Shown here: piece by piece, positions 1 to 5,997 of the stretch | How positions within the stretch are numbered: position 1 is the first letter of the stretch | Layout of the letters: each line of letters starts with the position of its first letter | NCBI GenBank assembly: GCA_031261865.1 | Contig: JAISIV010000001.1 | Location: 1-6,522, forward strand | Direction: 5' to 3' | From: Lactobacillaceae bacterium | GTDB taxonomy: Bacteria; Bacillota; Bacilli; Lactobacillales; Lactobacillaceae | DNA: 6,522 nucleotides | Notes under the pieces: generated by a model | Database searches by the model: none | The model's input: the letters and a program-made list of their open reading frames with translations, nothing else | What the model was told of the DNA's origin: nothing | Program-made: the position numbers and the translations under genes

Positions 1-1
1 T

Positions 2-739
2 GATGGTGTCGATATTTCTCGTGATGAATTTGTCACTAAAATGTACGCATCTCCATCACTTCCAGTTACTAGTCAACCTAGCACACTAAGTTTTTATGAC
101 GCTTATAACAAAATTTTAGCAGCGGATCCAAATGCTCAAATTTTAAGCTTGCATATTGCAAGTGGACTTTCAGGAACGTACCAAACGGCTTCTACTATTG
201 CACAAGAAGATAATTTCGTGGATCACGTGACTGTTATTGATTCGAAATCAATTGATCGTGGATTATCTTTCCAAGTTTTAGAAGCTGCTAAAATGGCTGA
301 ACTTGGTCGCGATGTCAATGAAATTGTTACCGAAATTACTAGCATCTATGAACAAAGCAAGATTTATCTTTCTGCTGAAACTTTCAAAAATTTGGTTGCT
401 GGTGGACGACTCAGTAAAGCAGCTGGTGCGATTGCTACCTTGTTGAATATTAAAGTAGCTCTAGAATTCGGTGATAACGAAATCAAAATCAAGGATAAAG
501 GTCGCGGTCAAAAGACTTTGGATAAGTTTTACGATGGCATTATTGAACAGATGAAATCCCTTAACGAACTAAAAGGTATTGGAATTTCCTACGTCGATTT
601 AAATGATTACGTGAAAAACTTACACGACAAAGTTGTTGCGGCATTCCCAGATGTCCCAATGTATTTTAGAACTACCGCTCCTATTGTTGCCACTCACGTT
701 GGTAAAGGTGGAGTTGCTCTTGAATATTTTGGAAAGTAA
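2..739 (+). CDS. DegV family fatty-acid-binding protein (5' end cut by window edge)
   Basis: The reading frame is open from base 2 to the TAA at 737-739, so the true start lies upstream; 245 residues are visible and about 35-40 N-terminal residues of a typical DegV protein (about 280 residues) are missing. The first visible residues DGVDISRDEF are a DegV family signature. Other family motifs are TSQPS (nt 68-82), the SGLSGTYQ stretch that lines the lipid site (nt 161-184), GGRLSKA (nt 401-421) and a C-terminal THVGKGG (nt 692-712), matching the usual TH-GPGA-G element. Family knowledge: DegV/FakB proteins bind a fatty acid between two domains, and some present it to the kinase FakA for acyl-phosphate formation. 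No fakA is visible here, so a role in exogenous fatty-acid use is inference. The ATG at 41 is internal and should not be taken as the start. A terminator follows directly. Confidence 0.93.
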   Translation, partial: DGVDISRDEFVTKMYASPSLPVTSQPSTLSFYDAYNKILAADPNAQILSLHIASGLSGTYQTASTIAQEDNFVDHVTVIDSKSIDRGLSFQVLEAAKMAELGRDVNEIVTEITSIYEQSKIYLSAETFKNLVAGGRLSKAAGAIATLLNIKVALEFGDNEIKIKDKGRGQKTLDKFYDGIIEQMKSLNELKGIGISYVDLNDYVKNLHDKVVAAFPDVPMYFRTTAPIVATHVGKGGVALEYFGK

Positions 740-747
740 TTAGCACG

Positions 748-776
748 AACGATAGTTTAATGACTATCGTTTTTTT
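748..776 (+). terminator. Intrinsic terminator of the degV-family gene
   Basis: A perfect 9-bp stem (AACGATAGT at 748-756 with ACTATCGTT at 763-771) closes a 6-nt loop and is followed by a T run at 770-776. It starts 8 nt after the degV stop codon and separates that gene from the yozE-topA run. Confidence 0.9.
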
Positions 777-787
777 GTGTAGAAGTT

Positions 788-821
788 TAGACAATAAACG
801 TTTTAGGTTAAACTATTATCC
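788..821 (+). promoter_or_regulatory. Candidate promoter for the yozE-rbgA-rnhB-dprA-topA run
   Basis: After the upstream terminator the run needs its own promoter. TAGACA at 788-793 matches five of six bases of a -35 box. Two -10 candidates follow: TAAACT at 809-814 (4/6, 15-nt spacer, or 16 nt from TTAGAC at 787) and TATTAT at 814-819 (5/6, 20-nt spacer). The first would place transcription start at about the A of the yozE ATG; the second would start inside the gene. No Shine-Dalgarno sequence lies between here and the ATG. Assignment is tentative. Confidence 0.4.
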
Positions 822-1049
822 ATGAGTGATCGTTCATTTTATCAATGGCTCATGACTCAAAGAAAGCCAGAATTTGCCGATGAAATTCAGCAATTCGCCA
901 ATAATGCTTTTATGGATCAGAGTTTTCCAAAACATACCAGAGATTATCAGACTATCTCTAATTATTTAGAAGAACGGGTGACTTATTTGCCAACCATGTC
1001 GATTTTCGATGATGCATACGAACAGTTTAAGGATATAGAACACCTATGA
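822..1049 (+). CDS. yozE: YozE family (UPF0346) small cytosolic protein
   Basis: This 75-residue protein matches Bacillus YozE (about 74 residues) along its whole length. Shared features are SFYQWL near residues 5-10, the QFANNAF-DQSFP block at 24-36, the DYQTISNYLE helix at 41-50, YLPTMSIFD at 55-63 and DAYEQF at 64-69. The family is a compact helical bundle of unknown biochemical role, with no signal peptide or membrane segment. The ATG at 822 is chosen because it puts SFY at the family's usual distance from the N-terminus; the next Met (residue 11) would delete that motif. No Shine-Dalgarno sequence precedes it; the nearest AGG is 15-17 nt upstream. The TGA stop overlaps the rbgA start as ATGA, suggesting translational coupling. 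First gene of the run. Confidence 0.9.
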   Translation: MSDRSFYQWLMTQRKPEFADEIQQFANNAFMDQSFPKHTRDYQTISNYLEERVTYLPTMSIFDDAYEQFKDIEHL

Positions 1050-1888
1050 CACAACAAATTCAATGGTACCCAGGCCATATGGCTAAAACCCTTCGAGAAA
1101 TCGGAGAACAAATTCACTTAGTCGATTTTGTATTACAAATCGTCGACGCCCGCGCCCCTCAATCAACGCAAAATAATCAAGTTCTTCAAGTTACTGGCGA
1201 CAGACCAGTTATTTTAGTTTTGAATAAATTTGATTTAGCCGATCCTAAGGAAGCTAATATTTTCGCACGTCAAAATGCCGATAAATTTGCTGGTATTTTA
1301 AAAACGGATTCAAAAAGTTCTTTAATGGCTAAAGATTTTAGTAAAGAACTAAATAAACTCCAAGTTATTAAAGATATTCGTGAAAAAAAATCTGGTGATA
1401 TTTCTTTAAAGGCCTTAGTTGTCGGCACTCCCAATGTGGGGAAGTCAACATTTATTAATCATCTTGCTGGGAAAAATATCGCTAGAACCGCAAATATGCC
1501 CGGTGTAACAAAGAACCTTTATTGGATTCGTACCAAATATGATATGGATTTATTGGACACACCTGGTTTGCTCTGGCCAAAATTTGAGGACCAAGAAGTC
1601 GGTTTGAAAATTGCCATGATTGGCGGAATCAAGGATTCTCTTTTGCCAATTGATGATGTAGCCGTCTGGTTTATTGGTTTTGTCCAAAAACACTATCCTA
1701 CGGCAATCGCAGAACGTTATAAACTTGGTCATTTTTCACTCGAAGAACCGGCTAATACTTTAGTTAGTTTGACGGCTCAAATGGGATTCAAGCAAGATTA
1801 CGACAGGGCTTCTGAAAAACTAATTCGCGAATTCAGAGAAGGGAAGTTCGGTCGCATGTCTCTGGACTATTATTCTGATGAAGATTAG
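1046..1888 (+). CDS. rbgA: Ribosome biogenesis GTPase RbgA (YlqF)
   Basis: RbgA is a circularly permuted GTPase that binds late 50S precursors and helps complete the large subunit, including entry of late proteins such as L16. The permuted motif order is visible: N-terminal WYPGHM (residues 7-12), G4 NKFD (60-63), a G5-like TDSKS (87-91), G1 GTPNVGKST (127-135), G2 Thr in PGVT (152-155) and G3 DTPG (171-174). The C-terminal RNA-contact domain ends with the family's KFGRMSLD. At 280 residues it is close to the usual length, slightly shorter than Bacillus RbgA because of a small deletion before the last helix. The ATG overlaps the yozE stop (ATGA), and AAGGA at 1029-1033 is a rather distant Shine-Dalgarno candidate. 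Its last 11 nt overlap rnhB. Confidence 0.96.
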   Translation: MTQQIQWYPGHMAKTLREIGEQIHLVDFVLQIVDARAPQSTQNNQVLQVTGDRPVILVLNKFDLADPKEANIFARQNADKFAGILKTDSKSSLMAKDFSKELNKLQVIKDIREKKSGDISLKALVVGTPNVGKSTFINHLAGKNIARTANMPGVTKNLYWIRTKYDMDLLDTPGLLWPKFEDQEVGLKIAMIGGIKDSLLPIDDVAVWFIGFVQKHYPTAIAERYKLGHFSLEEPANTLVSLTAQMGFKQDYDRASEKLIREFREGKFGRMSLDYYSDED

Positions 1889-2501
1889 TGATATCGTAAG
1901 CGGTTATAAAGACCGCTTTTTGTTTGAAGAAAAAACTGGATCAAATCTGGTGGCGGGTATTGATGAGGTTGGACGTGGAGCTTTAGCTGGTCCAGTTGTA
2001 AGTGCCGCCGTTATTTTGAATCGCCAAGTAGATATTCCATTGCTGTTTGATTCTAAACAGTTGTCTCAAAAGAACCGAGAAATGCTTTATCAAGAAATTG
2101 TTGAATCAGCCCTATCGTGGAATGTTGCTATCGTGGATGCTGAAATTGTTGATGAAATCGATGTTTATAGAGCTAGTAAAAAAGCGATGCTTGAAGCTAT
2201 GAATGGCTTGTCTACTAGACCAGAATATTTATTAATCGATGCCATGGAAATTGATACTGATATTCCTCAGGAAAAAATCATTAAGGGCGATACTCAATCC
2301 AATTCAATTGCTGCAGCCTCGATTGTCGCTAAAGTTACTCGTGACAAAATTATGAGCGAATTCGCCGAAGTTTATCCTGAATATGGTTTCCTAAAAAATG
2401 TTGGCTATGGAACAAAGACCCATCTAGAAGCACTTCAGAAATATGGTCCAACACCAATTCATCGAAAAACCTTCGCTCCTGTAAAAAATCTCCAGTCTTA
2501 G
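1878..2501 (+). CDS. rnhB: Ribonuclease HII
   Basis: RNase HII cuts the RNA strand of RNA-DNA hybrids and nicks 5' of single ribonucleotides misincorporated in DNA. The GIDEVGRG-LAGPV signature is at residues 27-40 with catalytic D29 and E30; DSKQLS (58-63), LLIDAM with D121, and ASIVAKVTRD with D156 complete the DEDD site. HRKTFAPVK near the C-terminus is the usual ending. At 207 residues it lacks most of the N-terminal extension of Bacillus and many lactobacillar RnhB proteins (about 255 residues); the catalytic core is intact. ATG 1878 is the only ATG, GTG or TTG start between the last in-frame stop (1821) and the core; TTG 1920 is a weaker alternative nine residues before VAGIDE. It overlaps rbgA by 11 nt, lacks a Shine-Dalgarno sequence and probably depends on coupling. 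A terminator-like hairpin lies within codons 7-15. Confidence 0.95.
   Translation: MKISDIVSGYKDRFLFEEKTGSNLVAGIDEVGRGALAGPVVSAAVILNRQVDIPLLFDSKQLSQKNREMLYQEIVESALSWNVAIVDAEIVDEIDVYRASKKAMLEAMNGLSTRPEYLLIDAMEIDTDIPQEKIIKGDTQSNSIAAASIVAKVTRDKIMSEFAEVYPEYGFLKNVGYGTKTHLEALQKYGPTPIHRKTFAPVKNLQS
1898..1921 (+). terminator. Terminator-shaped hairpin inside the 5' end of rnhB
   Basis: A perfect 7-bp stem (AAGCGGT at 1898-1904 with ACCGCTT at 1912-1918) closes a 7-nt loop and leads into five T (1917-1921), then GTTT. It begins 9 nt after the rbgA stop, where an rbgA terminator would normally sit, yet it encodes rnhB residues SGYKDRFL. Ribosomes translating rnhB would mask it; without them it could stop transcription. 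Shape is seen; function is inferred. Confidence 0.5.
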
Positions 2502-2549
2502 TGTCGTTTCATACACGAATTTACGTAATAAGAAGTATATGAATACTTC
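2502..2549 (+). promoter_or_regulatory. dprA leader with a hairpin enclosing the start codon
   Basis: The 37-nt gap before dprA contains the 8-bp palindrome TTACGTAA (2521-2528) and then a perfect 7-bp inverted repeat, GAAGTAT at 2532-2538 with ATACTTC at 2543-2549. The loop is ATGA (2539-2542), so the dprA start codon is exactly in the loop and the only weak Shine-Dalgarno-like bases (AGAAG, 2531-2535) are in the stem. The stem has two G-C and five A-T pairs, so it would be only moderately stable. Translational damping is inference. CACGAATT at 2514-2521 resembles the streptococcal competence box TACGAATA at 6 of 8 bases. Confidence 0.4.
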
Positions 2550-3357
2550 AAACTATTTATTTTTACTTCGACAAATAGCTGATAATAAAACGGCTCATAA
2601 GATTTACAAGCAAATTCAAGAATTAAGAATGATTGTGCCCCTTGGTGCGGATTTTTTAACGCCATTTTTATCGGACGAACAAATCGACCACTTGGCCCAG
2701 ATGTGTCTTGAATTTCGTGAAGAAAATTTACCCGACTTTATTGCTATTTCTGATCGCATCTATCCAGATAGATTAAGAGAAATCTACAATGCGCCGGTTA
2801 TTTTGTATTACTCGGGCAATTTAGAACTATTGACTACTAATACCATTACAGTAGTTGGTGGTAGGAATTTCGATGCTTATGGCCATAAAATTACCGATCA
2901 ATTAATTCCATATTTAGTGGACCAAAACTACACCATCGTAAGTGGATTAGCACGAGGAATTGATAGTTACGCTCAAGAATTGACACTAAAAAATCAAGGT
3001 AGCACAATCGCCGTCATCGGAAGTGGTATTGACGTTTATTATCCTTATGAAAACAGAGAACTGCAAAAAACCATTTCGAGCAAACATTTAACTCTGAGTG
3101 AGTATCCCACCGGAATGAGACCAAGACAACACCATTTTGTTGATCGAAACAGAATTCTTGCCGGATTGTCGGAACAAACGATTGTTGTCCAATCAAAGAA
3201 GAAATCGGGGACATTAATTACGGCCGAAATTGCATTATCTGAAAACCGCTCGATATTTACTTTTCCAGGGGAAATTTTCAATGAAAATTTTGAAGGAAAT
3301 AATCAATTAATTTTTCAAGGTGCCACCCCGATTTTGAGTTTTGATACTGTAAACTGA
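2539..3357 (+). CDS. dprA: DNA-processing protein DprA (Smf)
   Basis: DprA binds incoming single-stranded DNA during natural transformation and loads RecA on it. The 272-residue protein has a short N-terminal helical region (about 1-95) and a Rossmann-like DNA-binding domain: VVGGR (105-109), SGLARGID (135-142), GSGIDVYYP (161-169), LSEYPTG (186-192), RNRILAGLS (203-211), SGTLIT (223-228), PGE (243-245) and EGNNQLIFQGA (252-262). It lacks a C-terminal winged-helix domain, as in streptococcal DprA, and length is normal. Some usually conserved positions differ: VGGR for VGSR, AQ for AH at residues 145-146, and FVDRNR for FPxRNR at 200-205. ATG 2539 gives the expected N-terminus. Natural competence cannot be concluded, because dprA is also kept in species not known to be transformable. 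topA follows after 4 nt. Confidence 0.93.
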   Translation: MNTSNYLFLLRQIADNKTAHKIYKQIQELRMIVPLGADFLTPFLSDEQIDHLAQMCLEFREENLPDFIAISDRIYPDRLREIYNAPVILYYSGNLELLTTNTITVVGGRNFDAYGHKITDQLIPYLVDQNYTIVSGLARGIDSYAQELTLKNQGSTIAVIGSGIDVYYPYENRELQKTISSKHLTLSEYPTGMRPRQHHFVDRNRILAGLSEQTIVVQSKKKSGTLITAEIALSENRSIFTFPGEIFNENFEGNNQLIFQGATPILSFDTVN

Positions 3358-3359
3358 AA

Positions 3360-3389
3360 ATGTGGTCAATAAGAAAAAGAAAAAACTAG
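3360..3389 (+). other. ATG-started mini-frame overlapping the topA start, with slippery heptamer
   Basis: ATG 3360 lies 2 nt after the dprA stop and overlaps the topA GTG (3362) as ATGTG. Its frame reads MWSIRKRKN and stops at TAG 3387-3389. The last sense codons form A AAA AAC (3380-3386), a canonical -1 slippery heptamer in phase; a -1 slip there gives next codon CTA at 3386, which is in the topA frame just before VIVESPAKA. The sequence relation is exact, but use of either the ATG or the slip is unproven. Confidence 0.3.
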
Positions 3390-5362
3390 TTATTGTTGAA
3401 AGTCCCGCAAAGGCTAGAACAATCGAAAATTATTTAGGTAAAGATTATTCAGTTATGGCTTCTCTGGGCCATATTAGAGATTTGCCTAAAAGTACTCTAG
3501 GTGTTGATACCGAGAATAATTACGAACCAAAATATATCAACATCCGAGGGAAAGCACCTTTAATTAATTCATTAAAAAAAGCCGCTAAATCGGCCGATGA
3601 AGTTTACATTGCCTCCGATCCGGATCGAGAAGGTGAAGCAATCGCTTGGCATTTGTCCCATATTTTAGGTATCCCTGAAGATAAAAAGTCGCGTGTAGAA
3701 TTCAACGAGATTACTAAAGATGCAATTAAAAATGCTTTTAAATCTCCTCGAACCATCAAACAAGACCTCGTTGATTCCCAACAGGCACGTCGCGTTTTAG
3801 ATCGATTAGTAGGGTATTCAATTTCACCAATTCTTTGGAAAAAGGTTAAACGGGGTCTTTCAGCTGGCCGTGTTCAATCGGTTGCTCTTGGGTTAGTTCT
3901 TGACAAAGAAAAAGAAATCAATGCATTTGTGCCTGTTGAATATTGGAGCTTAGATGCTACTTTTGAAAAAGATGGTAAAGAATTTGAATCAACCTTTTAT
4001 GGGGTTGATGGTCAAAAAACTGAATTACCAGATAACAAGACCGTCACCGATATCTTAAGTAAGATTGATACTAAAAAATCGTTTGAAATCAGTGATGTCT
4101 CGACTAAACAAACTAAAAGAAATGCCCCTAATCCATTTACGACATCAACTTTGCAACAGACTGCTAACAATACCTTGAATTTCCGTTCCAGAAGGACAAT
4201 GTCCGTCGCTCAAACACTTTATGAAGGTGTTAGTTTGCCAAAAATCGGGCATGTCGGTTTGATCACTTATATGCGAACAGATTCAATTCGTTTGAGCACT
4301 TATGCCGTTGATATGGCTGAACAATTCATTATCGAAAATTATGGAAAAGAATATCATTCAGATTTTCATAAAAAACAAAAGACTGAAGAAAATGTTCAAG
4401 ATGCCCACGAAGCCATCCGGCCAACGGACGTAAATATCACACCCGAATCGATTAAAGATAAACTGACCACTGATCAATACAAGTTGTACAACTTAATTTG
4501 GTCACGGTTTGTGGCCAGTCAAATGACTCCATCTCAATTGGAAAATACAGCAGTCACTATTGAACAAAACGGAGTTTCTTGGCGTGCTAATGGAATCAGA
4601 GTTGTTTTTGATGGTTTTGCAAAAGTTCTAAAAGCTTCCGCAACTAAAGATAATATTTTGCCAAAACTAGAAGTAGGCGATTCAGTAGATTTAGTCGAGG
4701 ACAATCCTAATCCCGAACAACATTTCACACAACCGCCAGCTCGTTTTACCGAAGCTACGTTAATTAAAGCTTTAGAAGAGCTAGGGATTGGTCGTCCTTC
4801 TACCTATGCGCCAACTATGGAAACATTGATTCGCCGTGGTTATATCTGGTTTGATGGTAAAAAGATTGTCCCTTCCGAACTAGGTGATATTGTTTATGAC
4901 TCTGTTGATAAATCTTTCCCTGAAATCACTAACCGAGAATTCACACATCATATTGAAGAAGATTTAGATAAAATCGAAACTGGTGAAGCCAAATGGCAAG
5001 AAGTGATTGATGAATTTTGGAAGCCATTTGAAAAGCAGTTAGCAGATGCTGAAGAGAACATGGCTAAAACACCAATTTATGATCGAGTAGCTCCGGAATT
5101 CTGTGATATTTGTGGTGCAATTATGATTATTCGTCGTTCCAAATCCGGTGAATTTTACGCTTGTTCTCGATTCCCGGATTGCCGTGGAACAAAATCAATT
5201 GTTGAAGATACTGGCTTGATGTGTCCTAAATGTGGAATCGGCCATGTTGAAGTAAAACACACTAAAAAGAATCGTGTCTTTTATGGATGTTCTCGTTACC
5301 CGGATTGTGATTTTGCCAGCTGGACAAAACCAAAAGATCCAAACGAAGTAACTGAAGCATAA
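3362..5362 (+). CDS. topA: DNA topoisomerase I (type IA)
   Basis: Topoisomerase I relaxes negative supercoils by single-strand cleavage through a 5'-phosphotyrosine. The 666-residue protein has the N-terminal TOPRIM domain with VESPAKA (E13) and DPDREGE (86-92; metal-binding D86 and D88), the SAGRVQSVAL block (167-176), catalytic Y303 in LITYMRTDS, QDAHEAIRPT (346-355) and the HFTQPP-RFTEA-L block (454-467). Two four-cysteine zinc motifs end the protein: C581/C584/C601/C607 and C621/C624/C643/C649. Bacillus TopA (691 residues) has a further cysteine-rich tail that is absent here. The start is GTG 3362, the only usable in-frame start: TAA lies upstream at 3350, and no ATG, GTG or TTG follows before VIVESPAKA. 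There is no Shine-Dalgarno sequence, so coupling to dprA (stop 4 nt upstream) is likely. An out-of-frame ATG at 3360 overlaps the GTG. Confidence 0.97.
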   Translation: MVNKKKKKLVIVESPAKARTIENYLGKDYSVMASLGHIRDLPKSTLGVDTENNYEPKYINIRGKAPLINSLKKAAKSADEVYIASDPDREGEAIAWHLSHILGIPEDKKSRVEFNEITKDAIKNAFKSPRTIKQDLVDSQQARRVLDRLVGYSISPILWKKVKRGLSAGRVQSVALGLVLDKEKEINAFVPVEYWSLDATFEKDGKEFESTFYGVDGQKTELPDNKTVTDILSKIDTKKSFEISDVSTKQTKRNAPNPFTTSTLQQTANNTLNFRSRRTMSVAQTLYEGVSLPKIGHVGLITYMRTDSIRLSTYAVDMAEQFIIENYGKEYHSDFHKKQKTEENVQDAHEAIRPTDVNITPESIKDKLTTDQYKLYNLIWSRFVASQMTPSQLENTAVTIEQNGVSWRANGIRVVFDGFAKVLKASATKDNILPKLEVGDSVDLVEDNPNPEQHFTQPPARFTEATLIKALEELGIGRPSTYAPTMETLIRRGYIWFDGKKIVPSELGDIVYDSVDKSFPEITNREFTHHIEEDLDKIETGEAKWQEVIDEFWKPFEKQLADAEENMAKTPIYDRVAPEFCDICGAIMIIRRSKSGEFYACSRFPDCRGTKSIVEDTGLMCPKCGIGHVEVKHTKKNRVFYGCSRYPDCDFASWTKPKDPNEVTEA

Positions 5363-5392
5363 AAAAATTCTGCTATCACTAGCAGAATTTTT
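5363..5392. terminator. Bidirectional intrinsic terminator between topA and the convergent gene
   Basis: A perfect 12-bp stem (5363-5374 with 5381-5392; core ATTCTGCT/AGCAGAAT) closes a 6-nt loop. On the + strand it starts right after the topA TAA and ends in five T. On the - strand the same hairpin runs into seven T (complement of 5361-5367), so it can also end the convergent gene 20 nt away. The - strand tail is the longer of the two. Confidence 0.9.
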
Positions 5393-5412
5393 ACTCTCTT
5401 CTTAAAAATAAC

Positions 5413-5919
5413 TTAGAAAAATGTTTTAGCAATCGGCGACAAGATAATTGGAATTGCCTTGATAAATTGGATGATTGTATAAATAAACAATCCACTAACC
5501 ACTGTAAAGCCGGCCATAGCAAATGGGTTTGTCCTCAACTTCTCTTGTAGATTATATGTATCTATAATAGAAGCGTCGGTTAACATTTCCATTCGGCGTC
5601 TAGCTGACACAATCAAAGCAAAGGCGAATTGACGAATCTTATCAACAACTTGCGTGAATGATTGATTGAATTTTTCTAATGCTTGACTCTTTTTAATCTT
5701 GGAATAAACGTTTGCGGTATTAAGTGAAATGCTTTTCACATTGCGGGTAAAAAATGAATGAATTTTACCGGACAATTTGTCGTGATTACCTAGTAGATAT
5801 TCACTAAAGGAACTGATTGTCCTCTTAGTTTCCTCAAACTTTTTTTGCGCAAGTTCGGCGCGATACTCAAGATTTAAACGGATTTCCTCTAGAGGATTGA
5901 TTACATAAGTGTCTTGCAT
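5413..5919 (-). CDS. Hypothetical helical protein with C-terminal membrane segment
   Basis: I do not recognise a named family for this 168-residue protein. Residues 1-110 are rich in Lys, Arg, Glu, Gln and Ser and look mostly helical (for example EEIRLNLEYRAELAQKKFEE, 11-30); FAFALIVSA (98-106) is a short hydrophobic patch before RRR. After LRTNP (128-132) comes a long hydrophobic stretch, roughly 133-163, which fits one membrane helix or a tight hairpin near the C-terminus. There is no signal peptide, so a cytosolic domain anchored by its tail is inferred. The layout (charged helix, then NP and a terminal membrane helix) recalls ElaB/YqjD-type anchors but is not evidence of homology. It is the only minus-strand gene here, occupies the place of trmFO and shares topA's terminator. 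The ATG lacks a Shine-Dalgarno sequence. A real gene is likely given its own terminator and spacing. Confidence 0.72.
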   Translation of the reverse strand: MQDTYVINPLEEIRLNLEYRAELAQKKFEETKRTISSFSEYLLGNHDKLSGKIHSFFTRNVKSISLNTANVYSKIKKSQALEKFNQSFTQVVDKIRQFAFALIVSARRRMEMLTDASIIDTYNLQEKLRTNPFAMAGFTVVSGLFIYTIIQFIKAIPIILSPIAKTFF

Positions 5920-5997
5920 AATGCCAGTATATTTTGATTTAATTTTAGAAAGTGGTAAAGTTATAAACTCGTAATCATATTAAAAAAAACTTATATT
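5920..5997. promoter_or_regulatory. Divergent intergenic spacer between the hypothetical gene and xerC
   Basis: This 78-nt, very AT-rich spacer must hold both divergent starts. For the minus-strand gene, TATACT (5931 down to 5926, five of six matches to a -10 box) ends 6 nt before the ATG, which would put transcription start at the start codon; no good -35 box is seen. TAAAAT (5947 down to 5942) is an alternative -10 with a longer leader. For xerC, only a weak -10, CATATT at 5976-5981, is seen, and no Shine-Dalgarno sequence precedes the TTG. Box assignments are tentative. Confidence 0.35.

Noticed and set aside
1550..1732. Open frame on the minus strand inside rbgA
   Set aside because: It lies wholly within a well-supported gene, has no recognisable protein and no start signals.
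3014..3281. Two overlapping minus-strand open frames inside dprA
   Set aside because: They are antisense to conserved DprA motifs and resemble no protein; they are shadows of the dprA coding strand.
4534..4728. Minus-strand open frame inside topA
   Set aside because: It is short, antisense to conserved TopA sequence and has no supporting context.
5972..5982. TAATCATATTA as an operator for the divergent promoters
   Set aside because: The arms are only 4 bp in very AT-rich DNA, so this is expected by chance.
5413..5997. Remnant of trmFO between topA and xerC
   Set aside because: No FAD-binding glycine-rich motif or other TrmFO-like segment was found in either strand by eye; a translated search would settle it.
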